Shown in pieces: positions 55,077 through 64,000 of a stretch of 64,000 nt of DNA. The translations under genes and the position numbers were made by a program. This stretch comes from Atlantibacter subterraneus (GTDB taxonomy: Bacteria; Pseudomonadota; Gammaproteobacteria; Enterobacterales; Enterobacteriaceae). Location: NCBI RefSeq assembly GCF_027853245.1, contig NZ_JAPTZM010000008.1, one strand, 5' to 3'. The notes below the pieces were generated by a model that was not told where the DNA came from, did not search any database, and was given only the letters and a program-made list of their open reading frames with translations. The number at the start of each line of letters is the position of its first letter. Positions within the stretch are counted from its first letter, which is position 1.

Positions 55077-56726
55077 TTATCCCTCCATACCGCTGATAGT
55101 AATCATGTCGTCGTCTGCTCTTGCACTATAAACCCGCTTTAGGCCATCATAAAACTTGATTTCGCTGCTGGATTTTGCCTTTTCTGCGATTAGTTCAACG
55201 ATTTCGTCCAGTAAGACAATCGCACTTTTATCATATTTATTAGGGCGATAGCCATTATTCAGTTTGCTCAATAGCTCAAATAAATTAAGACCGATCCGAA
55301 TCGGATCCAGCGGATCTTGTCCTACTTTTAAATAGATATCGAAACAAGTTGTATGGGCTGTATTTTTCTTGAGAATGGAATCCCAGTCCGGTTTCAGCGC
55401 AACAGGTGCTGTGATTTTAATCCCACCAAATTCGCCTAAAAAGAACTCTTCTTTTTGGGTACTCAGTTCAGGTGCTTTACGGTTTGCGTAACGCTGAATA
55501 CCAGCGATAAGCTCGAAAGAGTAAAAGCGATTTAGTGTTCTTTTTTGTTCCGGATCTGCGGTATAGTTTTTATGCAGATGCCAAATCTCTGAATAACGCT
55601 CAAAGAGAGCTTCTTTAAAGAATACAGAGAATCTTTTGTGATAGTTATTCCCTAAAGATTCATGTTGTAGTAGCCAGAAAAGTCTAATTAAGGAAGCTGC
55701 GTCACCAGGCTTAACACATTTACGATCAAACGTAAGATGTAATTTCGCAAGTGTACTCAGGAAATCATCCAGTTCGGGATCAACTAATCCAAGCTCATAG
55801 CGCAAAATAAATTGATCAATCTCGTATGTATGCAATCTGGCAGGATCAAAATCAGAAACCTTTTTAATTAGATCATTTTCTGCACCATTAAACAGATTAT
55901 CAAAGAGGTACCCAGGCCCTGTCAGCAGGTGATGTAAAAAATCCAATAAGGTTCTTGTGGTAACAAATTGATCTTTTATTAATCGGGCTTTAAATAGCTG
56001 TGTTATTAAAACATTCTGAACACCGGGCATGCACAGTAGTTTAAAGTTAGCAACGGTTTTTAAATCATGTCCTATTGATTCATCACGTTGATAAATTGTG
56101 TAAAACAGGTTTTTGTCGTCATTCCCCGTTAAGTGATTCATTAATTTTTTGATAAAAGGGGAGTATTCCTGCTCTTCGTCAAACTCGAACTTTGGATAAT
56201 GTTCGAAATCAAAGAATGTACAATGTTCATTGCGGTAAGGACGGTGGCCTTCCTGTTGCGCTGACAAGAATGAGTCAATAGCGGCGCGGATAGCCATATG
56301 GGACTCAGAACCTTCTCTGGCAAAGTTGGCGAGCATCCCGGTGTTGATACCGATGAGGAGCGGGTATGATTGCGAATGATGATTTTTAAATAAATCATTC
56401 AATGCATCAATGGCTGATTGTTGAGGCGCAAAGCTGTGTGTCGCATCCAGATGGAAACTAAACTTCTGTTGATATCGTGGATCTGACTTACAGCGAGTTA
56501 ATATTTCCGATTTACCATCGCCACTACTGCCGCATAGAAAAATGATCTCACCGAGCTTCGCTATATCCAGATAACGTTGTAATTCTTCTTCAATTTCTTG
56601 TTTAACAAAGAGTTGTTCTTTTAGCTCATCGAACACATCCTTTTGCCGATGAGTCTCGGTGGTTACGGAAAACGAAGATGACTTCGCAAGTACACCCAAC
56701 GCTTTACGTAATGTGATCGCGCTCAT
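55077..56726 (-). CDS. dptF: Phosphorothioation-dependent restriction ATPase DptF (DndF)
   Basis: 549 aa, first gene of the restriction operon. The P-loop GSSGDGKS is at 66-73 (after EIIFLC). The rest is a helical AAA-like fold with an aromatic and basic C-half. Together with DptG and DptH it restricts DNA lacking phosphorothioate and can damage the host if modification is lost. Its start at 56726 is a normal ATG. The ~165-bp gap upstream (56727-56894) should hold the operon promoter; I see AT-rich -10-like sequences but no secure -35. Confidence 0.9.
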   Translation of the reverse strand: MSAITLRKALGVLAKSSSFSVTTETHRQKDVFDELKEQLFVKQEIEEELQRYLDIAKLGEIIFLCGSSGDGKSEILTRCKSDPRYQQKFSFHLDATHSFAPQQSAIDALNDLFKNHHSQSYPLLIGINTGMLANFAREGSESHMAIRAAIDSFLSAQQEGHRPYRNEHCTFFDFEHYPKFEFDEEQEYSPFIKKLMNHLTGNDDKNLFYTIYQRDESIGHDLKTVANFKLLCMPGVQNVLITQLFKARLIKDQFVTTRTLLDFLHHLLTGPGYLFDNLFNGAENDLIKKVSDFDPARLHTYEIDQFILRYELGLVDPELDDFLSTLAKLHLTFDRKCVKPGDAASLIRLFWLLQHESLGNNYHKRFSVFFKEALFERYSEIWHLHKNYTADPEQKRTLNRFYSFELIAGIQRYANRKAPELSTQKEEFFLGEFGGIKITAPVALKPDWDSILKKNTAHTTCFDIYLKVGQDPLDPIRIGLNLFELLSKLNNGYRPNKYDKSAIVLLDEIVELIAEKAKSSSEIKFYDGLKRVYSARADDDMITISGMEG

Positions 56727-56894
56727 AACTTCATGTTCTCTAAAGAAAGAATATCTTCATTCTATACAAGCTAACCCATGATCTCCATATGCCTTTTTCC
56801 CCAGTGAGTATCAGGAGCTTTGACGCAAGATCGCTAATTCATACAGTTATGGCAGCCCAATTGATGACAGTACTTTGCGGCTAGAATAACGTCA

Positions 56895-58190
56895 TCACCT
56901 CCCAATCATCCCCACAGCCTTCCCCCCACTATCCTGAGTCACCTTAACCCCACCCGCCAGCGCCCCATTCACCGCCACGCCAACCCTCACTCCGGCCCAC
57001 GTCATCGCCCCCAGCCAGAACGTCGGCAGCACCAGAAACATCGACCCCATCACCAGATTGATAATCACGTCATCCTGCGTATTCTGGATCCCGGCCAGAT
57101 TCCAGCTACTGTGGGTATCGCTGTTGTAGAGCACATCCAGCAGCCAGCTATCGAGCCACCGTGCCAGTTCCCACCAGAAGGTAAGGAAGAACAGCGCGAA
57201 CTGCACAAACGTCAGCGTCATCACCACCTTCACGTCCCATGCCGAACATAGCGTTATCAGCGGAATACAGATCACCAGCGCCATTTGCAGCAGCGCCTGC
57301 ACCATCGGTAGTGACTGACGCACGCTGTCAAACGCCGGGAACGCTGCTATGCTGCCGAGGATATTTCCGGCGCTGGATGCCAGCCTAGTGGCGGCATTGG
57401 CGACGGTGCCATCGACATTCCCACCATAACCGGGGTAAACGCGCCCGTTCTGCGATACCTGCATATTTCGTTCACTAACCAGCGAGCGCAACACGGCCTC
57501 TTCATATACTGCCTGTGACTGTCCGATCTTTTTAAACGCTGTCCAGATATCCGGGGCCGGGAATTGCAGTAGCCGGGACTTCAGCCCAACGGTGTCGTCG
57601 GCCCACCACTGTTTACAGGTGGGATAGCCGCCCGCGCCCGTATCGGCCAGCCCGGCGTCGCGTGGTGTGCTGTACGGCCAGGCGCTGTGTGGTGAAAGCG
57701 CATGGTCGGTATCGTAGTAACCAGCCGTGTTGAGAAAGTACGCTGATCCCAGCCAGGACGTATCGTCACTGGTGTCATCGTCCAGCTCTCCGGCACGAAA
57801 TTTCAGACGGGCGCGGGAAGGGGCATAACACTCCTCGACAAAATCCCGCAGTTCCTGTGCCAGCGCTGGATCCTTGATTCGGGTGTGCTGCACCTCAAAA
57901 CGGATCTGACGTAGATCGGGTTGGCAGGGCAGGGTGGCAACCGTTGCGCTGGTGATGCCTTTGCTGATCACATGAATAAAGTACCACCAGACCGGGACGG
58001 CGGCGGTTTTACCGCCCAGCGAGTTTATAATCGGTTGATAGCCGGTATCGACGGGCTGCGGCACCGACATGCCGCACTGCTTTGAGCGCGTGGTTTCATA
58101 TTTGATGGTATCGAGGTCGATGTTCAACATTGGCACGCAGGTGAACATAATCACCAGCAACGAGGTGTACATCAGATGCTCTGTCCAGAT
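56895..58190 (-). pseudogene. Truncated ICE TraG N-domain protein
   Basis: An open frame of 425 codons from ATG 58172, continuing in frame upstream to about 58190. It matches the TraG-N membrane protein of PFGI-1/SPI-7-type ICEs (QCGMSVPQPVDTGYQPII, RQIRFEVQHTRIKDP, several C-terminal helices). It begins at a segment that in full-length members lies ~70 residues inside the protein, so the first membrane helices are missing and the ATG is not native. The frame runs straight into the end of the VirB4 fragment: one deletion removed the VirB4 C-half, the genes between, and the TraG start. Confidence 0.75.
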
Positions 58191-59284
58191 CAGAGAAAGC
58201 GCTGTCTTTGCTCGTGGGCGGTGAGCCGGGCCGCATGCAGAATCGCTTCGCGAATTAATGCCCGGTCAGAGCGAGTCAGGCAGGCATCCTCTTTCAGTTC
58301 CCCGCCGGTGATCATCAGACGGGCCGTGATCTCCATCTCGCCCAGCAGGTCGCGTTGTTCGTTATCGTCGTCTTCGGGATTGTCATCATCCGGTTCTGCT
58401 GAAGGCACATCGTTTTCCGCCAGCTTCCATGCGTCGGCAAACAATGGCAGCGTGATGCCGGAGCCGGGTTTCAGGCTGATTTTATTCACCGTCAGGCCAT
58501 GCTCGCGGGCGTAATCAGCCATTAGTCCGAACGAGTTACCCGCCTCGACGATAAACAGGCGCGGGCGGTGCAGCGCCATCAGTTGCGCGATTTTGGCGTT
58601 CAGCGTGGCGGATTTGCCTGCGCCGGTCGGGCCGAGTAGCAGCAGGTGGCCGTTCTGGGCGCGGTCCTCGCGGTTAAGCGGATCCCAGCACAGCATCCCG
58701 CCTCCACGGTTGAAGTAACTGACGCCAGGATGCCCGGTTCCGCTCTCGCGGCCAAACAGCGGCAGCAGGTTGGCAAGGTGTTGCACAAAGCTGAAGCGGG
58801 TATAGAGCTGGCGCTTGTCCCGCGCCGGATCGAAGCACATCGGCAGCCAGCGCAGCCACGAACTGAGCGGGGCGAGTTCGTCATTTTCCTGTACCGGAAC
58901 CATACCCGCATTCAGCAGCAGGCTGCTCAGGCTGCGCACGCGCCGGGTCAGTTCGCTGTTATCCGGGGCGGAAAGGTAAAATGCCAGCGCGCTGCGGTAG
59001 AGCTTGTGGCCGTCCTTCAGCCAGTGGCGCACCTCCTGACAGTCTTTTTTGGTGTACTCCGATTCGACGTTCTCGCCGATGGCGCGGTCGCTGAGGCGGC
59101 TTAAATGTTCCTCCAGCCGGTCCTGCGGCCAGACGACGATGGTCAGCGTCATAATCACCCCTTCCGGCAGCAGGTCGAACAGCGCGTTAATGCCGTCGCC
59201 GCGTGCAGACTCTCCGGCACGATCCGTAATGATCGCTTTATCCCCGTTCAGCGTGTTATGCAGCCGTCCGAGAAGTACCTGACG
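58190..59284 (-). pseudogene. Internal fragment of ICE VirB4-type ATPase
   Basis: In-frame reading from about 59284 to 58190 gives ~360 codons of the PFL_4706-type conjugative ATPase: GRLHNTLNGDKAII, RAGESARGDGINA, FFRRGGG-like FNRGGGMLCWDPL, Walker A GPTGAGKS and LFIVEAGNSFGLMADYA. The GTG at 59158 is internal, not a real start. Both ends are cut: the N-third is replaced at ~59,280 by foreign DNA on the other strand, and the C-half with Walker B ends at the deletion fusing it to traG. The island can no longer build its own mating channel from this gene. Confidence 0.8.
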
Positions 59285-59605
59285 ACCACACCCGACGGCC
59301 GCACCGTTACCCGTTCCCGCCGTGGCAAGACGGACTATTACCGCATCACGACCGACGAGCTGGCGCTATATCGCGTTAACCGCCCGCAGCAAATCACCCG
59401 CATGACTGAGCAACGCGCCAACCGCCGTCGTCGTGACCTGGCCGCGCGCGTTATCACTGAGCTGAGCCGTGCCGGTGAGGCGGCCAATATTCCACCGGTG
59501 TTCCGTGAATGGGCATCGTTAGCAGTACCAGCGCCAGGCGTAGGCACTTCAGCGTCATCTATTGAAATTTCTATCCAGGAAAAACCAGTATGCAAACAGC
59601 AGTAA
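59285..59605 (+). pseudogene. 5'-truncated unidentified ORF at the element junction
   Basis: An open plus-strand frame of about 105 codons (TTTPDGRTVTRSRRGKTDYY..., then QRANRRRRDLAARVITELS) that appears right where the VirB4 similarity ends. It is basic and arginine-rich, with no family I recognise. The upstream part of the same frame (59105-59284) is only the shadow of virB4, so the gene has lost its start. It is followed by the broken replication-like gene, probably from the same lost element. Confidence 0.4.
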
Positions 59606-61033
59606 ACACCCGCGCCGATGACATTCACTAGGCGGCGAACGATGATAAATTTATCACGCCAGTAGTAATCGCCACTGGCCGCCAGCGCTGGAGCCAGAAA
59701 CAGGGCAAACACGTAATGCAAAGCCATTCAGCGAGGCCGACCACAAGACCGCGCGCAATATCGACGAGCTTTGCGCCTTGCTGACTGACCGCGGCCAAAA
59801 GCTGAAGGAAGATAGCGACGCTGGCCGCGCAGATCTGAAGAACCGTTTACCGCTTTATTTCGTGGGCGGATTGGTGAACGGCGGCATGCCAGTAACCAGC
59901 CGCGGCTACGATATCCCATACACAGCAACGAAAGACGCGGCGAATGATATCTATCGCCGCCCTAACGTGTCCGATGTTGCGCCGTGTTCAATGGTAACGC
60001 TCAATGCCGATATTTTGCCGCCGTCGCTGGTGGACGTGCTGACTGGCCGCAACGGCAACGCTGTAGTATTGGACGGCTATCGCGCCTTTTCCATACCACG
60101 GCCAACAGCACAGAGGCAGAGCCGCGCGCCCGTATCGGTTTTATTCTGGCCGAAGCCGTGACTGTTCAGCAGAAAGCGACCGTTTGCGCCCAGCTTGAGC
60201 GCCATATTATGTGCCAGGCCGGAGCAGAGCCAACCGAAACCGCAGGGCACTACGTTTACCAGGGCGCGCCGGTGCAATTCGATCCGTCTGTTTATCGCGA
60301 CGTGCAGCCGCTTTTCATGCCTGAAGCCGACGCCGACAAACTGGATATTTTCGACGGGCCGCAGCTCTTCCCTGACGACTTGCCGCCGTTGTCCGCGGCA
60401 GACGCAGCGAGCTACGCGAACGCGGGGCAGAAGCGCCGCGAGCCTGGCGTGTATTCCGTGCCTGACGAGCTGACCGGCGACGCGGCAGAGCTGGCCGCCT
60501 GGTTTATCAGTATCGGCGGCGAGCCTGGCAACAAACTAAGGCTTTTAACGTTGCACGACTACCCGTTTAAGAGCGAGGAAATCGAGCGCGGCCATGATAC
60601 CAGTTTTGCATTGCAGATCGACGGCGACGCTACGTTATGCCGCTTCCAGAGCGAGCGCGCAACCTGGCGCGCCCACTGCGAAGAGTGCAAGGCGCAGGGC
60701 AAATCCTCACAGTATGCCGCAGCCATTAAGCTGGAGTGTCCGCCGGAGCTGGCCGCGCGCGTTTGGGGCGGTGAGCAGCTTATTAAAACCGTTGCCGAAC
60801 CTGACGACTTCCCGTACCTGGCCGACGAGGAACGCGGCGAAACGCTGGCGTGGTTAACCGACTTACTCAACGCGACGCCCAACCCCGCCAGCGCAACCGC
60901 AATAGCGGCGGCTAAAGCTGACGACGAGGCCGAGCTAGAGAAGCAGATCCGCGAGGCCAACGAAGCAGCGGCGAAGATTTACGTCGAGCTGGCCCGCGAA
61001 TACCCAAACGATGTTCAGCCACGTAACCACTGA
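59591..61033 (+). pseudogene. Decayed replication (PrimPol-like) protein gene
   Basis: From ATG 59591 the frame hits TAG after 13 codons, continues as ANDDKFITPVVIATG, shifts frame near 59,730 (then FSEADHKTARNIDELC) and shifts again near 60,095 (from DGYRAF to HTTANSTEAEP). It stays open to the stop at 61031-61033. Joined together it would encode ~480 residues. The order DGYRAF / HTTANSTEAEPRARIGFIL / FDPSVYRDVQPLFMP resembles the active region of archaeo-eukaryotic-type primases in phage and satellite replication proteins, but this is weak pattern matching. The C-part is rich in Ala and Glu. At least three lesions make it non-functional. Confidence 0.5.
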
Positions 61034-61189
61034 CAAAGAAAGGCGGCTATATTCGCCGCCGAATTGGATTAGCAAAAAAAGGAAGCTTTTCTAATTGTAA
61101 ATTTTCATCTTTTAAAATGACGTATATCAATTAAGTCAGATGTCCTTTCTGGTTAACTGCGTTTTTACATGTACATGAAATGATTCAAA

Positions 61190-61591
61190 ATGAAAAAATT
61201 ATTGATAGCAGCTACTTTCATGACACTCGCGGGGTGCGCATCTCATTCCTCCCCAGAGCGGCATTCACTCTATTATGCGCGTCATGATCCAACGATGTCT
61301 GGCGGGAATTACGTCAAGAATCCAACAGAAACAGCACGATTAAATTTGCCTACTTATCAAAAAATCTATAAGCAAGGGCAAGAGGCGAAAATAAAAGGGT
61401 TTACGCCCGAGCAAGCACAATCAGTAGCCGAAGAAATTAATCAGGCGTCTGCACATGCAACGAGCGGGATAGAAACATACATGAATATGAAAGAGCACAA
61501 AACGCAAATAACGCCTGATGCGCGAGCTTCTCAACTTTGGGGGCAGACTCTAAAAGATACATTCATGGATGGTTATAACGGAGTAAAATAA
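61190..61591 (+). CDS. Small lipoprotein, Exc2-like
   Basis: 133 aa. Signal peptide with lipobox MTLAGC (Cys ~16; serine follows later, so probably outer-membrane sorted). The mature part reads HSSPERHSLYYARHDPTMSGGNYVKNPTE, which resembles the Exc2 exclusion lipoprotein family of ColE1-type plasmids and chromosomal relatives. The start ATG has no strong ribosome site. The gene is AT-rich. Surface exclusion or inner-complex roles have been proposed for Exc proteins; nothing here shows activity. Confidence 0.6.
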   Translation: MKKLLIAATFMTLAGCASHSSPERHSLYYARHDPTMSGGNYVKNPTETARLNLPTYQKIYKQGQEAKIKGFTPEQAQSVAEEINQASAHATSGIETYMNMKEHKTQITPDARASQLWGQTLKDTFMDGYNGVK

Positions 61592-61646
61592 TTTATTTAA
61601 CAATGCGTTATACCATAATTTGGATGGTGGGAAATAGTGCGATTGT

Positions 61647-61988
61647 ATGAAAAAAGTAATGATTTTTTTGCCATTTTTGATGGTTGGTTGCAAAGATACC
61701 TCTGTGAAATCTCAGTGGGACGTATGGGCATGCGATGAAGGAAGAGCTTTTTATACACATATAACTGAGTCAGGAAAAGCAGAAGCACTTATATATGATG
61801 AAAAGGTTACTGAAATAACAGTGCGTGGGGATAAATGGGTTTTTGAAAGTGCTGAAGCACCCGGCCATCGCGGTACAATTATTTTTAAATCTCAACAGGC
61901 TACATTAATAAGTCAGAATATCGAAAAATCGCCGCCGGTAAATGAGTGGTCATACGCTTGTTCGTTTTCACGTAAGATCGAATTATAA
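61647..61988 (+). CDS. Putative lipoprotein of unknown function
   Basis: 113 aa with a short hydrophobic leader and lipobox LMVGC (Cys ~15). The mature protein has two more cysteines (WACDEG and YACSF), which could form a disulfide, and looks beta-rich. I do not recognise it. AT-rich, 55 bp after the Exc2-like gene in the same direction, perhaps in one transcript. It is convergent with the broken integrase gene. Confidence 0.55.
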   Translation: MKKVMIFLPFLMVGCKDTSVKSQWDVWACDEGRAFYTHITESGKAEALIYDEKVTEITVRGDKWVFESAEAPGHRGTIIFKSQQATLISQNIEKSPPVNEWSYACSFSRKIEL

Positions 61989-62035
61989 GCTGTGCTAGCA
62001 AAGCATATACAAATACAGCGGCGATTAGGTCAGCT

Positions 62036-63353
62036 TTAAAAAGGAATTTTCTCAAAGCTGACTAATTCAATGTACGCCGCTAATTCTTCAGCTGATGCGA
62101 CATGTTTAGAATAGGTTTTAAAAGATTCCGTTTTTACCTCTTTCATGCCCCATAAGTAGGGCGATCCTATCTTCTGGTACTTGGTTTTGGTCAAGTTGTT
62201 GAGCAAACTCGTGGCGAAGGCTATGAAAAACTTTCCTCTCAGTTCCTATTTCACCCAGTGCCAGCCGTTTAACTCGTGTAAAACGTTGAGAATGCCACAT
62301 AGAACGTTTTCCGTCTGCACGATCAATTATGGATGCCTTGTAGAATAGAAACTCGTTATGAGGCTTATCACGTAGCGCGATTGCCAGAGAAGCGAGCAGG
62401 CTATGCACCGGTATTATTCGAGCTGCTGATTTGGTCTTGCCCTCTGTCACTACAAAACATAGTACCCCCTCAATCTCTCGGATGTTAGCCGCTCGTAGTG
62501 AGCAAATCTCATTCAGCCGCATACCGGTATACATGACAATCAACGTAACGGCTTTCATCTCTTCATCATTACTAAACGCAGCGAGCACTTTAGTTATTTC
62601 CGAGTGTTTAAAAACCTCATAGCTGATTTTACTGCTTTTCGCTTCCAGACCATGATCACGCTAGGGGTTATCTTGCGGAGCATCGTGATAGCGATTGCGG
62701 GCGAGATCCCAAATCTGAGCAAGGGCGCTTATGTAATTTTGAATTGTTTGAAGTGCCTTTTCTCCTTTTAGTTCATCCAGCCAGACTGTGACTACCGTTC
62801 TGTTTATGTCTATTAGTAGCACATCACGCTTCTGAAGATAAGAAAGCAGAACATCAACTGCCTTGTTGGTCTTTGATAACGTAGTCAGTTTACGTTTATC
62901 GCTGAACTGGAGAATATATAGGCCTCGCATGTTCAACAAAGATGGGCAGCTTTGCACTGGTTGCGAAAAGTTAAGCTGTAAGGGCGGCATATCTTTGATG
63001 TGTTCACCCATCTGACAAAGTTCGTTCAAAATTTGATTGATGCGGGAACCGGGTCGCTTGGGCTTTAACTGTTCCCGTAGGCTATTAAACTCAACAGCAA
63101 TGCTATCTCTGAAAAGACGTGCTTTACGAATGTCAGTCGTGCCCGTAGAGCGGATAAAGTAACTTTTATCCTCGAAGAAGGGCTTCATAAACGATGGAAT
63201 GGTTATTTCCCGGTTCGATAATGTTTGTACCCACACCGAACCCTTGAAAGGATACTCATCATGGCTCTGAGTGATGTGAAGGTTCGTTCGGCTAGGCCTG
63301 AAGCAAAAGCCTATAAACTTACTGACGGTGAAGGCATGGTGTTGCTGGTTCAC
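62036..63353 (-). pseudogene. Tyrosine integrase disrupted by an amber codon and a frameshift
   Basis: Two open pieces (63353-62661 and 62588-62118) are in the same frame and joined by 24 sense codons, interrupted only by TAG at 62663-62661. The C-piece has Arg in YTGMRLNEI, HSLRH and GHERGK. Then a run of five A (62131-62135) shifts the frame and stops early; with four A the frame continues TESFKTYSKHVASAEELAAYI to TAA at 62038-62036 and includes the catalytic Tyr. So the protein needs two repairs. Its N-terminus near 63,250 overlaps the start of the P4-type integrase on the other strand, so the first ~35 codons are probably not native. Confidence 0.85.
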
Positions 63354-64000
63354 CCTAACGGTTCCAAATACTGGCGGCTGCGTTATCGTTTTGGCGGTAA
63401 GGAGAAGATGCTTGCGCTTGGGAAATACCCTGAAGTTTCGCTGGCGGATGCCAGAGCTCGTCGCGATGAAGCACGGAAGTTGTTAGCTAACGGCGTCGAT
63501 CCCAGTGAAAACAAGAAAGCCGTTAAGGTAGAGCAGGAGCAAGAGGCGATAACGTTTGAAGTGGTCGCCAGAGACTGGCATGCCAGTAATCAGAAATGGT
63601 CGGCATCGCATAGCGCTCGTGTATTGAAAAGTCTTGAAGATAATCTCTTTGCTGCCATCGGTAAGCGGAACATTGCGGAGCTTAAGACTCGGGATCTTCT
63701 TGTACCCAATAAAGCTGTCGAGTCATCCGGGCGACTTGAAGTCGCCGCCCGTTTACAGCAGCGTACTACCGCAATTATGCGCTTTGCTGTGCAGAGCGGT
63801 TTAATCGACTACAACCCCGTACAAGGGATAGACGGTGCGGTTGCTACGGCAAAAAGACAGCATCGCGCTGCATTAGAACTTAACCGCATTCCTGAATTAC
63901 TACATCGCATTGATCATTATTCCGGCAGACCGTTAACCCTACTGGCTGTCGAACTCTCATTGTTAGTTTTTATCCGTTCAAGCGAGCTGCGATTTGCCCG
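63261..64000 (+). CDS. P4-family tyrosine integrase (N-terminal part)
   Basis: Open from ATG 63261 to the window edge (about 246 codons, no stop). MALSDVKVRSARPEAKAYKL and the stretch DGEGMVLLVHPNGSKYWRLRYRF are the arm-type DNA-binding domain (DUF4102) of P4/CP4-57 integrases. The core-binding domain follows (ITFEVVARDWHASNQKWS). The catalytic domain is just starting (LSLLVFIRSSELRFA, with the first Arg). It marks the left part of another integrated element lying right of this window, and normally such a gene sits beside its own attachment site; none is visible here. Confidence 0.93.
   Translation, partial: MALSDVKVRSARPEAKAYKLTDGEGMVLLVHPNGSKYWRLRYRFGGKEKMLALGKYPEVSLADARARRDEARKLLANGVDPSENKKAVKVEQEQEAITFEVVARDWHASNQKWSASHSARVLKSLEDNLFAAIGKRNIAELKTRDLLVPNKAVESSGRLEVAARLQQRTTAIMRFAVQSGLIDYNPVQGIDGAVATAKRQHRAALELNRIPELLHRIDHYSGRPLTLLAVELSLLVFIRSSELRFA

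Noticed and set aside
35559..64000. Search for a second copy of the leuX 3' end as right attachment site
   Set aside because: No repeat of the T-arm/acceptor end was found by reading; it may lie outside the window.

Overview
The window is a chromosomal segment of a member of the Enterobacteriaceae. The first 35.6 kb keeps the Escherichia/Salmonella/Enterobacter gene order nrdGD - treCB - treR - mgtA - ridA - pyrBI - tabA - argI - rraB - miaE - yjgM - yjgN - valS - holC - pepA - lptFG - yjgR - leuX, and the proteins are close to full-length family members. It is not an E. coli K-12 arrangement: miaE is present, bdcAR and yjgL are absent, a yidLKJHGF sulfatase cluster lies between mgtA and ridA, and a single-chain dihydroxyacetone kinase sits next to leuX. 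An Enterobacter- or Citrobacter-like host is likely; the species cannot be fixed from this text.

Region 1 (1-35,643) is core metabolism with well-preserved regulation: NrdR and FNR sites before nrdDG, a TreR operator, a PhoP box with the proline-rich mgtL leader before mgtA, the pyrL attenuator with the UTP-sensitive start of pyrBI, and a double ARG box before argI.

Region 2 (35,644-59,285) is a genomic island in leuX (tRNA-Leu CAA). Its left end is an integrative conjugative element (ICE) end: tyrosine integrase, MobH relaxase, ArdC antirestriction protein and a small conserved ORF. Its right end holds decayed pieces of the same ICE family (TraG N-domain protein and VirB4 ATPase), both truncated and fused by a deletion. 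Between them lies a dense defence block. dndBCDE (DNA phosphorothioation) reads rightward from a promoter with two operator-like repeats. Converging on it is a six-gene operon, dptF-dptG-dptH-mrr-ariA-ariB: the phosphorothioation-linked restriction genes, a HARE-HTH/Mrr nuclease, and an ATPase/DUF4435 pair with the layout of the PARIS anti-antirestriction abortive system. The last three genes are clearly more AT-rich than the rest. The likely logic is layered defence: mark self DNA, restrict unmarked DNA, restrict modified DNA with Mrr, and abort if a phage disables restriction.

Region 3 (59,285-63,250) is the wreck of a different element: a replication gene with several frame breaks, two small lipoprotein genes (one like ColE1 Exc2), and an integrase killed by an in-frame amber codon and a 1-nt insertion just before its catalytic tyrosine. 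Region 4 (63,261-end) is the start of an intact-looking P4-family integrase that runs out of the window, so a further element begins there.
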